The position numbers were made by a program, and so were the translations under genes. A stretch of 64,000 nucleotides of DNA from CAZIAK01 sp964537035 (lineage in GTDB: Bacteria; Planctomycetota; B15-G4). Location: positions 14,821 to 78,820 of the forward strand of contig CAZIAK010000022.1 of NCBI GenBank assembly GCA_964537035.1. Reading direction: 5' to 3'. Positions 55,082-64,000 of this stretch are shown piece by piece; positions within the stretch are counted from its first letter, which is position 1; every line of letters begins with the position of its first letter. The notes under the pieces are model-generated. The model was not told where the DNA came from, did no database searches, and saw only the letters and a program-made list of their open reading frames with translations.

Positions 55082-55881
55082 CCTCCCACTCCGTCACCCT
55101 GATCATCCCCTCGTACAACCAGCCGAACTGTCTGCGGCTGATGCTCGAAGGGGTGGCCAGGCAAGAGTTTCAAGACTTCGACATCGTCGTGGGCGACGAC
55201 GGCTCAGATCCGGACACCTTCGAGGTTTTCGACGAGTTCGCTCAGCGCGGGCAGTTCGAGGTGACGACCACGACCCAGGCCGACGAGGGCTTTCGCAAGG
55301 GGGCGGCGCTGAACAACGCTGTGCGCCAGGCACGGGGCGATCAGCTCGTCTTCATCGACGGCGACTGCATCCCCTATGCGGACATGATCCGTCGGCACGT
55401 CGAGGCCTTTGACCCCGCGCGCTACTGCGTGGCGGGCTATGTGCGGTTGACCCTGGAGCAGAGCCAGGCGTTGACCCGCGAGCGGGTGGCCGAGGGAGCC
55501 CACGAGCATCTGGCCAGCGCTGCCCAGCGCCGTGAGCTGAGCTCGATCCACTGGCACAACCACCTCTATCGCCTGACCCGCAAGCCCCGCAAGCCCAAGG
55601 TGCTGGGGGGCAACTTCTCCGTGGGCCGTGAGCTGCTCTACAGCATCAACGGCTTCGACAATCGCTTCGCGGGCTTCAGCGGCGAGGACTCGGACATCCG
55701 CAACCGGCTGAACAACTCCGGCGCCCGGGGCACGAGCCTGTGGAACAGCGCCTTCGTCTGCCACCTCGATCACGCCCTCGACGAGCGGCGCACCAAGGCC
55801 AGCGTGCTGCGTACCAAAGACCGGGGCTTCATCAAGGAGAACAGCCGCATCGCCCGCACGCCCGACGGCCTGGAGCGCTGA
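55069..55881 (+). CDS. Family 2 glycosyltransferase (chondroitin-polymerase-like GT-A)
   Basis: 270 residues. 'VTLIIPSYNQPNCLRLML' and 'IVVGDDGSDPDT' give the nucleotide-binding part. 'ADEGFRKGAALNNAVRQA', 'LVFIDGDCIP' (DxD) and the C-terminal 'NGFDNRFAGFSGEDSDIRNRL' are typical of GT2 enzymes with a galactosyltransferase-like (Glyco_transf_7C) end. No membrane helix is present, so it is a cytoplasmic or peripheral enzyme adding a sugar to a growing glycan. The gene is coupled to the FkbM gene by overlap and convergent with the large fusion gene, 7 bases away. Confidence 0.92.
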   Translation: MPPVASHSVTLIIPSYNQPNCLRLMLEGVARQEFQDFDIVVGDDGSDPDTFEVFDEFAQRGQFEVTTTTQADEGFRKGAALNNAVRQARGDQLVFIDGDCIPYADMIRRHVEAFDPARYCVAGYVRLTLEQSQALTRERVAEGAHEHLASAAQRRELSSIHWHNHLYRLTRKPRKPKVLGGNFSVGRELLYSINGFDNRFAGFSGEDSDIRNRLNNSGARGTSLWNSAFVCHLDHALDERRTKASVLRTKDRGFIKENSRIARTPDGLER

Positions 55882-55888
55882 GCACCAG

Positions 55889-58800
55889 CTACTGGTCGGA
55901 AGGATCCGGCAGCCAGGTCTCGTGGACCGAGAGCCACGAGAAGCCTCCGGGAGCCGAGCTGTCAGTGCGCAGGACGGCGCTGCTGACCCGGCCCTTGGTC
56001 TCGCCGCCGCTCTCCTGCCACTCTTCGTAGCGGGCCAGGAACAGCCCGTCGCCCAGGGGACGCACCGAGACGTTGTCGGTCCAGATGCGCAGGGCGCCCT
56101 CGGCGCCAGAAGCGTAGGCAGCCCGCAACATGGCCAGCAGATCGTCGCGGCCCGTGGCGGTGCCCCCCGGAGAGACGATCTCGAAGCCCGCGCCCATGGC
56201 GTCGGCGAAGCGCGCGAAGGCCTGGTCTTCGTCGGGCAGCCGGCCCACGAACCAGTCCTCGAAGAAGGTGTGCAGCGCGGCGATCTCGGTGGCGATGGTC
56301 TGCTCGTTCAACGGGGTCTCTCCAGCGGAGTCGGTGGGGCGCTCGCTCGTGACCTCTGGCGCGCTCTCCTGGGCGGACGAGGGTGATCCGGGCAAGAACG
56401 GGGCCAGATCCACGAGCTGCACATCGCCTCGTGTCGCCAGGCGAGCCAAGAACCAGTGCTTGTGTCCCGCGCCGAAGGTCACCAGCAGGCGTTGCCCGGG
56501 CCGCTCATCGATGGCCTGCTCGACAAGGCGCATGTGGGCCGCGTTGATGTGCGTCCAGCCGCCGGGGCCGATGAGCTCGTTGAGGTGCTCATCGTAGGGC
56601 TGCAGGCTGCGCGCCGTGCGGGCATCGTAGGCCGCAGAGTGGATGTAGAACGGGTCGTCGTCCGGGGGCGTGCTCTGCGCCGCGAGCTCCGCTTCCATAC
56701 GCGCTTCGTCGGCGGCGTAACGCTCTTGCAATGCAGCCAGGCTCTGATCAGCTTGCAGCAGGGCCATCTGCGCTCGGCGCAGGTTGTTCATCTCGGTGTT
56801 CCAGCCCGCGCAGGGCACGATCTCGAAGCCCCGCTGAACGGCCAGCTCCAAGATCAGGTCGACGTACTCGGGGAACACCGACACGCGAGAGTCTTCGATC
56901 ACGCCCCGCTCGGTGTAGTCGCTCCAGATACGCTGCCAGCGGTCGGGGGGGATCTCGGCCAGCACCGCGTCGGGGGCGAAGGCCTCGATGGTCTGGCGCA
57001 CCTCCGGCAGTCCCCAACGGCTGCTGGTGAGATGCCCGCTATGGATCATGCCCATGACCGCGACGTCTGTGGTGGGGCGGACCGTCGTGGCCCGGGCGGT
57101 GTTGTGCTCGGTCATGGGCGCCGCCGTCGCCGCGGCTGACCCGCTGCGCCACCGCGGGGGGATCTCGACCACCAGCAGCTCGTGGCTGCCTTCGCAGGCG
57201 ACCCACAGCGAGTCTCCCGATGGATGCACGGCCATGGCGATGGGGATCTCACCGACGGGAATGCGAGCGATGACCTGGCGAGTGGACAGCTCGATCACCG
57301 ACACGTCGTGGCTGGCGGTGTTGTTGACGAAGCCCAGCCGTCCGTCGGGTGAGAGCACGAGGGAGAACGGCGACTCGCCGATGCCGTCCGTCAGCTCGCC
57401 GATCACTCGGGCTGACGCGGTGTTGACGAAGACCAGCCGGTTCTCGCCCCGGACGACCACGGCGTATGCGTTGTCCCCCGGCAGCACCGCGCCTCCGCTG
57501 GGTTGCTCGCCCACGGTGATCGTGTCGCGAACCGTCTGGTTCCACAGGTCGATCACGGTCACCGTGCCGTCGTCGTAGCTGGGGACGAAGGCCAGGCGCC
57601 CGTCAGCGGTCGCCGCCGCGGGGAATGGCCGTCGTCCCACGGGGTAGCTGGCCAGCTCTGTCATGGAGTCCGGCTGAACGACCGTCACCCTGGCGCTCTT
57701 CTCGGAGACGATCAGCCGTGCTCCACCAGGCAGTGCAGGGCTGAACAGAGACGGCGCACCGCCCACGGACAGCTCGGACACAACGGTGCCGTCGCTCCTG
57801 AGCTGGCGCAGAGCGTCACTGCCAAAGCAGGCCACGACGAGATCGCCATCGGGCAAGGGGAGCACGCCGAGGGGAGTGTCTGCCGCGGGCACTGTCGTCG
57901 AAACGGCCAGCTTGCGGGTGTCCACAGCGGTGAGACGGTCGCTACCTGCCGCGGCGATCCACGCGCTGAGCCCGTCGTAGGTGAACTCGATCTGGTGCGG
58001 TGCCAGCCCTACGTCGAGGCGAGCCGTGATGGCGAATCCGCCCGTGTCTCCGGCGGGAGCGGGCCGGGACAACCACTCCGTGGCTGCAGCGGCCACGTTG
58101 TCCCGAAACGTCGCGCGGTACTGAGAGAACTGACGAAAGTCGGCGAAGTCATCGAGATCGACCTGAGCCACAGCGCCGCTCGCTGCCGCTGCCGTGGCGA
58201 GCCGGTCACCAGCCAGGTTGGCCACCGTGGCGCCGTGCTGCACCAGGGCCTCGGCCGTGCGTTGTTGCACCGCGTTCAAGTAGTCCGTGAAGCGAGCCAG
58301 GTCGCTCACGGTGGACAGCTCGAAATGCCCGGGGACCACGTGCTCAGGTTGCAGGGCCATGAGCTCGTCGAGCGCGTCGATCCAACCGGCGAGGCTGCCG
58401 CCACCCAGGTCGGGGCACGCGTTGGCCAGCAGCAGATCGCCGGTGATCAGCACGCCTTCGTCGGGAACCCAGACCACCAGATCTCCCAGGGTGTGGGCGG
58501 GGCCAGGGTGAAACACCTCGACCGAAAGGCCGCCGAGATCGTAGGCCCGCCGATCGCGCACGGTCTCACCGGGCAAGCTCAGTAGCAGCTCGCTGTCGCC
58601 AAGAATCCCGTCGCGCCAGCGGGCGCCCTGTTCGGCCAGTCCCCGCCGGGTGAGCGGGTGAGCGATGAGGGCGAGCTCGCGATCGTCGAGGGTGATCGCC
58701 CCCAAGGCGTGGTCGGGATGGGCGTGGGTGAGCACGGCGCCCACCACGGGCAGGTCGGTGACCGCTCGCGCCGCAGCGAGAAAGCGTCGCGCGTGTGCGG

Positions 58801-59017
58801 GGGTGAGCCCTGGGTCGACAAGCAGCGCCGCCCGGTCGCCGACCAGCAGCGCTCCGTTCGAGCTGGTCTCGTCCGCGGCGATCCAGGCCCAGCTGCGCTG
58901 GCCAAGGGGGATGAGCTGCTCGGACGGCGGCACGTCCTGGGCTTGCGGTGCGGCGCCGACGAGACACAGCAGGCAGGGCAACATCAGGCCTGGGAGTGAG
59001 CGCGTCGAGGGGAGCAT
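55889..59017 (-). CDS. Secreted four-domain fusion: MBL-fold hydrolase, beta-propeller, TraB/TIKI-like domain, NTF2-like domain
   Basis: 1042 residues from ATG 59017 with a Sec signal peptide ('LMLPCLLCLVGAAPQAQ'). Residues 30-310: metallo-beta-lactamase fold with 'LTHAHPDHALG' near 95-105 and 'LITGDLLLAN'. Residues 345-630: YVTN-type propeller blades such as 'VIDLWNQTVRDTITVGEQP'. Residues 655-870: TraB/TIKI-like segment beginning 'VAVMGMIHSGH', with 'FAPDAVLAEIPPDRW' and 'VTFGAGHKHW'. Residues 895-1042: SnoaL/DUF4440-like NTF2 fold. Each part is known separately; I do not know this combination. The single uninterrupted frame argues against an assembly fusion. It lies 13 bases after the SRPBCC gene. 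The substrate is unknown. Confidence 0.75.
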   Translation of the reverse strand: MLPSTRSLPGLMLPCLLCLVGAAPQAQDVPPSEQLIPLGQRSWAWIAADETSSNGALLVGDRAALLVDPGLTPAHARRFLAAARAVTDLPVVGAVLTHAHPDHALGAITLDDRELALIAHPLTRRGLAEQGARWRDGILGDSELLLSLPGETVRDRRAYDLGGLSVEVFHPGPAHTLGDLVVWVPDEGVLITGDLLLANACPDLGGGSLAGWIDALDELMALQPEHVVPGHFELSTVSDLARFTDYLNAVQQRTAEALVQHGATVANLAGDRLATAAAASGAVAQVDLDDFADFRQFSQYRATFRDNVAAAATEWLSRPAPAGDTGGFAITARLDVGLAPHQIEFTYDGLSAWIAAAGSDRLTAVDTRKLAVSTTVPAADTPLGVLPLPDGDLVVACFGSDALRQLRSDGTVVSELSVGGAPSLFSPALPGGARLIVSEKSARVTVVQPDSMTELASYPVGRRPFPAAATADGRLAFVPSYDDGTVTVIDLWNQTVRDTITVGEQPSGGAVLPGDNAYAVVVRGENRLVFVNTASARVIGELTDGIGESPFSLVLSPDGRLGFVNNTASHDVSVIELSTRQVIARIPVGEIPIAMAVHPSGDSLWVACEGSHELLVVEIPPRWRSGSAAATAAPMTEHNTARATTVRPTTDVAVMGMIHSGHLTSSRWGLPEVRQTIEAFAPDAVLAEIPPDRWQRIWSDYTERGVIEDSRVSVFPEYVDLILELAVQRGFEIVPCAGWNTEMNNLRRAQMALLQADQSLAALQERYAADEARMEAELAAQSTPPDDDPFYIHSAAYDARTARSLQPYDEHLNELIGPGGWTHINAAHMRLVEQAIDERPGQRLLVTFGAGHKHWFLARLATRGDVQLVDLAPFLPGSPSSAQESAPEVTSERPTDSAGETPLNEQTIATEIAALHTFFEDWFVGRLPDEDQAFARFADAMGAGFEIVSPGGTATGRDDLLAMLRAAYASGAEGALRIWTDNVSVRPLGDGLFLARYEEWQESGGETKGRVSSAVLRTDSSAPGGFSWLSVHETWLPDPSDQ

Positions 59018-59030
59018 GGCTAGCGTGTCT

Positions 59031-59528
59031 CTATGAGCCCGCAGACTCGCCAGCCTGGTTCCGGGCCCGCCGTGCTTCTACCGCTTCTTTCAGCATGCGC
59101 AGGGGCGCGTCGTCCTGCTCTTTCAACTTGTTGAGCACCTGCTTGGCCAGGGGCTTGGCCAGGAACGAACTGGCCTCCACGGCGCCAGTCAACTCGACCC
59201 GGCACGCGCCGTCAGGCAGGTCAGAGACGACCACGTCGAACGACGCAGAGAGGCCCATCTTCGAACTCTTGCCCGCGATGCGGTAGGGCGGGCTGTTGCC
59301 TGGGCCCGGGCCGGTGTGGGCGGTGATCTCCACGTCGAGCACCTGGGTCGTACCGGCGACCCGGCGGGTGTCTCGCCAGATCGAACCCACGGCCAGGGGG
59401 CCCGGCGTGATCAGCTCCCGAGCCAGGAGTCCGATGGTCCAGTCGGGGCCAGCCGCGGTATCGGTGGCGTAGGCGTAGACCTCACCGGGGGAGGCCTCCA
59501 CGTCGATGCTCCAGTGCAAGCTGGTCAT
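59031..59528 (-). CDS. SRPBCC (START/polyketide-cyclase-like) family protein
   Basis: 165 residues from ATG 59528. 'SLHWSIDVEASPGEVYAYATDTAAGPDW' is split over the first strand and helix of the SRPBCC fold, and the amphipathic C-terminal helix is Lys/Arg/Glu-rich. These proteins bind hydrophobic ligands in a deep cavity. There is no signal peptide. It is probably co-transcribed with the downstream four-domain fusion gene. The ligand is unknown. Confidence 0.8.
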   Translation of the reverse strand: MTSLHWSIDVEASPGEVYAYATDTAAGPDWTIGLLARELITPGPLAVGSIWRDTRRVAGTTQVLDVEITAHTGPGPGNSPPYRIAGKSSKMGLSASFDVVVSDLPDGACRVELTGAVEASSFLAKPLAKQVLNKLKEQDDAPLRMLKEAVEARRARNQAGESAGS

Positions 59529-59744
59529 GGTGCTGCCTCCTGCGTGGGCGGTGTGCGGCCAGGAACGGCTGGGATTGTTGCATCTCACCGGCGCTCACGG
59601 CGAGACTGCCCCGCCCCCGCTTCGCCAGCATTGTTTGCATTCATGCCGACTCTCTCGGCAATGTAGGGTGTCAGCCCGGCTCGTTGTGCCGGTTCATCGT
59701 CTGTTTCAGACCGCCACGGCCACGGCCGCCAGGAGTTCCTGCCC

Positions 59745-60335
59745 ATGTGGATCAAAGCCCTCGTTCTCACCTCGCTCCTGGGAGCGTCCTCGCTGGTCAT
59801 GCCCGTTGACGAGGGCGACCCCATTCGCAGCGGCGAGTATCTCGTCGATGGCGGTCACTCCAGCGCGCTGTTCCGGGTGACCCACCTGGGCGTGAGCGCC
59901 TTCTGGGGACGGTTCAACCATGTCGAAGGCAAGATCATCTTCGACGGCGACGACGTGTCAGAGAGCCGGGTGAACATCGCCATCCCCGTGCAGAGCATCG
60001 ACAGCAACAGCGAGCAGCGGGACGGCCATCTGGAGAGCCCGGACTTCTTCAACGCGAAGGAGTTCCCCGAGGTGACCTTCCGCAGCACGTCCGTGAAGGC
60101 TGGCGCAGAGGGTTCTCTCGAGCTCACCGGCGACTTCACCATGCTCGGAGAGACCCGCGAGCTGACCATGACGGCGGCGCACATCGGCCACGGTGAGGCG
60201 GGACGCTTCGGCTATCGCTCGGGCTGGGAAGCCGACTTCACCATCTCCCGTAGCGACTTCGGCATGGACTTCATGACCGACATGCTGGGCGACGAGATCC
60301 GCATCATCATCGCCCTCGAAGGCGCGTTGCAGTAG
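59745..60335 (+). CDS. YceI-family lipid-binding periplasmic protein
   Basis: 196 residues with a short N-terminal signal ('KALVLTSLLGASSLVM'). The YceI lipocalin-like barrel starts with 'VDGGHSSALFRVTHLGVS', has 'HLESPDFFNAKEFPEVTFRS' as its most diagnostic part, and ends 'DEIRIIIALEGALQ'. Members bind isoprenoid or polyprenyl-like lipids in the periplasm. It stands alone, divergent from the SRPBCC gene. A possible -10 (TAGGGT) is seen near 59666. Confidence 0.93.
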   Translation: MWIKALVLTSLLGASSLVMPVDEGDPIRSGEYLVDGGHSSALFRVTHLGVSAFWGRFNHVEGKIIFDGDDVSESRVNIAIPVQSIDSNSEQRDGHLESPDFFNAKEFPEVTFRSTSVKAGAEGSLELTGDFTMLGETRELTMTAAHIGHGEAGRFGYRSGWEADFTISRSDFGMDFMTDMLGDEIRIIIALEGALQ

Positions 60336-60378
60336 GCAGAGATCAGCGGCGCCGTGACCTGCCCGGGGCTCAGCACAC

Positions 60379-61212
60379 ATGGATGAACTCACGGCGCTCA
60401 AGGTCGTCGGTCTGCCGTTGCTCGTGGGCACGGTGGGCTGGTGCGTTGCGCTGCGCTGCGGGCCGAAGCTGTGCGGGGCCGTGGCCGGGCTGACCGTGGT
60501 GCTCTCTTGCATCGTGGTGCAGGGAACGGTGGTGGGCTGGCCCAGCTTTCCCCCGCGACAGTCCCTGCACCTGCTGCCCCTGCTGGTGGGCAGCGGTGCG
60601 TTGCTGGGTGTGGCGCGAGGTCGCGGGCTCACCCTCGCTCTGGCCGTGGTCCTGGCTCTCGCACCGGCCTGGTTCCTGCTGGGCCGATTGCCTGACGTCG
60701 AACTCTCGTCGCGAGCGCTCTGGGCCGTGGGCACGGCCGTGATGCTGCTGCTCTTGTGGACGCCGACCCTGGCCCCATCGCAGGGAGCGCTGCCAGGCCC
60801 AGGCGTGCTCGCCGTGGTGGCGGGGGGCGCAGCGGTTGCGGCGATCTTCTCCCACAGCGTGAAACTGGCCGAGATCACAGGGGGCCTGGCCGTGTGCCTG
60901 GGACTGATCGCAGTGCTGACGCTCTGGCGGCCTCACGAACAGGTTTGCCGGGGAGCCAGCCTGGCCGGTTCGGCGGCCCTGGGCGCGCTGCTGGTCTACG
61001 GCCAGCACTTCCTCTCCATGCCGCCCCTTGAGCTGACCTTGCTCCTGGCAGGATGGGCCACCTTGCACCTCGCCCGCCTCCGCCCCGACCACCCCTGGAC
61101 CGTCGCCCGCCAGCTACGCCAAGCCCTCCTGGCCGCCCTCCCCGTCATCACAGCAGTGGTCATGGGCTTCCTCCGCTACACGGCCGAGCAAGAGAGCAAC
61201 CCCTACTACTAG
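60379..61212 (+). CDS. Multipass membrane protein, function unknown
   Basis: 277 residues with eight or nine predicted membrane helices, rich in Leu, Val, Ala and Gly, and no large soluble part. No motif of a known transporter or enzyme is seen. The C-terminus is short and polar (ending 'EQESNPYY'). It lies 43 bases downstream of the yceI-type gene on the same strand and might be transcribed with it. It is convergent with the next gene. Codon use looks normal for the window, so I believe it is a real gene. Confidence 0.7.
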   Translation: MDELTALKVVGLPLLVGTVGWCVALRCGPKLCGAVAGLTVVLSCIVVQGTVVGWPSFPPRQSLHLLPLLVGSGALLGVARGRGLTLALAVVLALAPAWFLLGRLPDVELSSRALWAVGTAVMLLLLWTPTLAPSQGALPGPGVLAVVAGGAAVAAIFSHSVKLAEITGGLAVCLGLIAVLTLWRPHEQVCRGASLAGSAALGALLVYGQHFLSMPPLELTLLLAGWATLHLARLRPDHPWTVARQLRQALLAALPVITAVVMGFLRYTAEQESNPYY

Positions 61213-61329
61213 GCCGCGCCCGCACGTTCAAGAGAACGCACAGGCGCGACCCAGGGTTGTGACAGGTGCCCAGGCAGTTCGGAGCACCCGGCGCAGCCCT
61301 CGCGACAGAGCCAGTCCCGCGAGAAATCT

Positions 61330-62613
61330 CTAGGGCAGCATGACCGTCGTGTAAATGGGGTTCGTCGCGTCCACCGCGGGGGGGCCGCCCACAGGCAAAT
61401 ACACGATCTGCACGAACGCCTCCAGCCCCACGGGCACGGCAGCGGGGATGGGCAGGGGGATCGGCGTGCAGGCAAAGGGCAGGGGGCCCAGGTTCGTGAT
61501 GGTGGCCGGGGGCGCTGGATCCACCCAGAGCTTGGTGCCTGCTACGGCTGCCGGCGGGCAGAGGAAGCCGGCCCCGGGGAAGTTGAAGTTGAGCACCATC
61601 CAGGCGTTGGCTCCGGCGGGCGAGCCACTGACCTCTAGGCCGAACGTCGGCCCCGCCGTGCTCGACTGACCGTAGGTGTTGAGCCTGGCGTTGATGCGGT
61701 TGCTGCCGTAGGTCCCGCCGTGTTGGGTCAGGGCCAGGCCAGACAAGAACGAGGGTGCGAGGGTGCACGGCGTGGGCGAGCCAAACGTGGCCAGCGGTGG
61801 GGCGCCTGTGGTGGTCATCCGTTCGACGGCGAAACCGTCGGTGATGTAGAGCGTAGGCTGGGACACAGCCAGGGGGGCCAGGGCTGGGGTCCCCGTGTCG
61901 AAGGCGATGCCGGTGAGCTGGGTCACGCCTGCACCGCACACGTCGGTGAAGAAGCTGGAGATCACGGTGCAAGCGGTGGGCGCGATGTTGTGCACCCCGC
62001 CAGAGTTGGTGCAGACCCACAGGGTGCCCGACGAGGGGTCCCAGGTGATGTCGGTCATGATCTCACCAGCAGCCAGACCGGTGGGGGAGCAAGGGCCGAA
62101 GACCGTGGTGAAGGTGCACGAGCCGGGCAGGCCCGGGGTGATGGCGGCGATCTGGATGCCGTCCGTGAGCCAGAGCAGGGGCGTGCCGGGGAGCGCCACC
62201 ACGCCGCCCGTGTTGTCGAAGCCCATGCCCGTGATCTCGCCCATGAACGTCGGCCCGGGGAAGCTGTTCAGCGGCGCGCAGGTGAGCGGCCCCGAGCAGG
62301 GCGTGTCCAGGGTGTACTGCTCGATGATGCGCCCGCCGGTCATGTAGAAGGTGTCGGTGAGCGGGTCGTCGGCGATGTCACCCCAGAGCTGGCCGGGTTG
62401 GGCGAAACCCGGCGAAGGCAGCCCGCAGATGGGCGACGAGATGGAGCAGGAGACCACAAGGGGGTCAGGCTGAAAGCATGGGTTGGCCGGGCTGGGGGAG
62501 AACTCCCAGGCCGCGAGGCCGATGTTGTCGCTGCCGAGCAGGGTCTGGGCCTCCGTGGCCGGGGTCAGCAGGGCGCCCACGAGCAGGGCCAGGGTCGAAG
62601 TGCAGATCTTCAT
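61330..62613 (-). CDS. Secreted beta-propeller-like protein with planctomycete-type C-terminal domain
   Basis: 427 residues from ATG 62613 with a signal peptide ending 'TEAQ'. The body contains several spaced motifs such as 'MGFDNTGGVVALPG', 'DITWDPSSGTLWVCTN' and 'GIAFDTGTPALAPL', each like one propeller blade. Many Cys-Pro and Pro-Cys pairs suggest disulfides. The last 110 residues ('YGQSSTAGPTFGLEVSG' onward) are a second type of tail domain, different from that at 1-560. An extracellular structural or binding role is inferred. It is divergent from the last gene across 229 bases. Confidence 0.75.
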   Translation of the reverse strand: MKICTSTLALLVGALLTPATEAQTLLGSDNIGLAAWEFSPSPANPCFQPDPLVVSCSISSPICGLPSPGFAQPGQLWGDIADDPLTDTFYMTGGRIIEQYTLDTPCSGPLTCAPLNSFPGPTFMGEITGMGFDNTGGVVALPGTPLLWLTDGIQIAAITPGLPGSCTFTTVFGPCSPTGLAAGEIMTDITWDPSSGTLWVCTNSGGVHNIAPTACTVISSFFTDVCGAGVTQLTGIAFDTGTPALAPLAVSQPTLYITDGFAVERMTTTGAPPLATFGSPTPCTLAPSFLSGLALTQHGGTYGSNRINARLNTYGQSSTAGPTFGLEVSGSPAGANAWMVLNFNFPGAGFLCPPAAVAGTKLWVDPAPPATITNLGPLPFACTPIPLPIPAAVPVGLEAFVQIVYLPVGGPPAVDATNPIYTTVMLP

Positions 62614-62842
62614 GAGGGTTGAGCTCCATTGGAGAGAAGGGGCACGGGACGCCACCGTCCTTGCCCGCCCCTATCCGCGAGGATTCCGCCCCGACACTGC
62701 CACGAAAACCCATCGACGGGTGTGACGGAATCGGTCCAGGCCACATGGCTTCCTTAAGATGATGAATCAGTCATCTGCTCTCGGGCCATCTCAGGGGACA
62801 CTGAGCTGCCGTCGCAGCCCCGCAAGTCACCGAGACGACCCC

Positions 62843-64000
62843 ATGGCCATGCCATCGCTCCTGACCCCCGCCGCGGTCCTTTGTCTGACCGCGCTGCTCC
62901 CGGCCCAGACCGCACCGGTGGCCTTCGACGACGCCTACACCACGCCGCAAGACGAGAACCTCAGCGTGGACGACCCGGGCGTCCTGCTCAACGACGACGA
63001 CCCAGACGGCGACCCGCTCACGGCCATCTTGGTCAGCTCGGCCCAGACCGTGGGCAACCTGCTGCTCTCCCCGGACGGCTCGTTCGAGTACGAACCCAAC
63101 GGATTCATCGGCGTGGAGTCGTTCACCTACAAGGCCAACGACGGCACCGCGGACAGCAACGAGGCCACGGTCACGTTCACCGTCACGCCGGGCTCCACCG
63201 CCACGGGCTACACCGACGAAGGTCTGTTCCTGAACGCGCTGGTGGCCCATGGCTTCACGGCGATCACCGAGAGCTTCGAGGACGATGCGGTGTGGGGCGC
63301 CGTGCGCTCACCGAACACCGCACCCAGCGTGACCAGCAAGGGCATCACCTGGGAGAGCCCCATCGGCGCGAGCCAGGTGACCACGGGCCCGGGCCCTGCG
63401 CTCCACGGCAACTACGGCTTCTTCGCCTTGCCCCACGGCGACTACCTGGCCGGCCCCCAGTGCGCCACGCCAGGTGTGTGCACCGACCGCTGGAAGGGCA
63501 CCAGCAGCCAGACCCTGGTGGCCATCGGCGGTTGGCTCAGCGCAGCGGGGCAGGGCAAGATCGACCTCTACCTCGACGGCGACACGAACAACCCGGTCGA
63601 CCTGGGCGGCGGCGGCCTCACCGGCTGGCGCTTCTTCGGCGTGGTCGCGCCCATGGGCTTCTCGACCTTCGAGTTCCGCGAGCTCGAAGGCACCAACGGT
63701 GACGCGGTCTTCATCTTCGGGGACAAGTTCACCTTCGCCCGCCTGGCCCCCGACCCCTGGGCCGACGTGGGCAACGGGCTGGCCGGTGCGCACGGGCTGC
63801 CGGTGCTCGCAGGCATGGGCAGCTTGGTGGGGGGCGACACCGCCACGATCACCCTGACGAACGCCCTGGAGAACACCACCGCCTGGCTGCTCTTCGGCCT
63901 GAGCCAACTGAACCTGCCCTTCAAGGGTGGCGTACTGGTGCCGAGCCTCGATGTCCCGGGCTTCCCCCTGGCCCTGCCGACCGACGCTGCGGGCGAGCTC
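62843..64000 (+). CDS. Secreted cadherin/Ig-like repeat protein (3' end outside window)
   Basis: 386 residues are present from ATG 62843, with no stop before the window ends. A signal peptide ends at 'LLPAQ'. Residues 24-118 are a cadherin-like/Big_9 domain with the marks 'LNDDDPDGDPLTAILV', 'SFEYEPNGFIGVESFTY' and 'ANDGTADSNEATV', a calcium-dependent adhesion-type fold. Residues 120-300 form a lectin- or jelly-roll-like beta region with 'GNYGFFALPHGDY'. From about 305, 'WADVGNGLAGAHG' and 'PFKGGVLVPSLD' repeat the tail domain of the first gene and of the cytochrome; it is cut before its end. It is probably a surface or extracellular protein. Confidence 0.85.
   Translation, partial: MAMPSLLTPAAVLCLTALLPAQTAPVAFDDAYTTPQDENLSVDDPGVLLNDDDPDGDPLTAILVSSAQTVGNLLLSPDGSFEYEPNGFIGVESFTYKANDGTADSNEATVTFTVTPGSTATGYTDEGLFLNALVAHGFTAITESFEDDAVWGAVRSPNTAPSVTSKGITWESPIGASQVTTGPGPALHGNYGFFALPHGDYLAGPQCATPGVCTDRWKGTSSQTLVAIGGWLSAAGQGKIDLYLDGDTNNPVDLGGGGLTGWRFFGVVAPMGFSTFEFRELEGTNGDAVFIFGDKFTFARLAPDPWADVGNGLAGAHGLPVLAGMGSLVGGDTATITLTNALENTTAWLLFGLSQLNLPFKGGVLVPSLDVPGFPLALPTDAAGEL

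Overview
The window is a GC-rich bacterial fragment from a draft or metagenome assembly with three 100-N gaps. It is most likely from a planctomycete-type organism (Planctomycetota). The main clues are three secreted proteins sharing the same C-terminal tail domain (start and end of the window and the multiheme cytochrome), short D/N-rich 'CNGNG-PDEC' repeats at the start, and large sulfatase-superfamily proteins ending in 'LGYLG'. This placement is inference from protein style; there is no rRNA or other taxonomic marker here. I see no tRNA, rRNA, CRISPR array or transposase.

Layout. 0-9 kb: tail of a secreted repeat protein, a DUF4404 protein, a secreted amidohydrolase, two M1-type metallopeptidase homologues, a sodium:solute symporter and a NYN-domain nuclease. 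8.8-22.5 kb (minus strand): a six-gene unit for cell-surface glycan work, with three very large alkaline-phosphatase-superfamily proteins, two multipass GT-C-like membrane proteins and one lipoprotein. All six carry an unusual N-terminal module around a 'SHWG' motif (seven copies in total). 22.7-33.3 kb (plus strand, divergent): an eight-gene, fully overlapping phosphonate operon: PEP mutase, phosphonopyruvate decarboxylase, Fe-dependent phosphonoacetaldehyde reductase, nucleotidyltransferase, CDP-alcohol phosphotransferase, family 2 glycosyltransferase, membrane alkaline-phosphatase-superfamily enzyme and Wzx-like flippase. 33.8-41 kb: secreted pentaheme cytochrome c, methyltransferase, a GT-C-like protein paired with another membrane alkaline-phosphatase-superfamily enzyme. 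41-46 kb (minus): pyruvate:ferredoxin oxidoreductase, dihydroorotate-dehydrogenase-like protein and DUF4920 lipoprotein. 46.1-46.9 kb: non-coding stretch with a candidate structured RNA. 46.9-55.9 kb: nitroreductase, Nudix hydrolase, metallo-beta-lactamase-fold hydrolase, a sulfatase-superfamily lipoprotein, HtpG, two FkbM-like proteins and a glycosyltransferase. 55.9-64 kb: a four-domain secreted fusion protein, SRPBCC and YceI proteins, a membrane protein and two secreted proteins, the last cut by the window end.

How it may fit together (inference). The phosphonate operon has a reductase and no transaminase, so it should make 2-hydroxyethylphosphonate. The nucleotidyltransferase and CDP-alcohol phosphotransferase would activate it with CMP and place it on a lipid. 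The membrane alkaline-phosphatase-superfamily enzyme has a Thr where sulfatases have formylglycine, as EptA and LtaS do, and could move the head group onto an exported glycan. The divergent SHWG operon contains three more such Thr enzymes plus two membrane glycosyltransferase-like proteins. The 8.8-33.3 kb interval is therefore a good candidate for an undescribed phosphonate-decorated surface glycoconjugate system.
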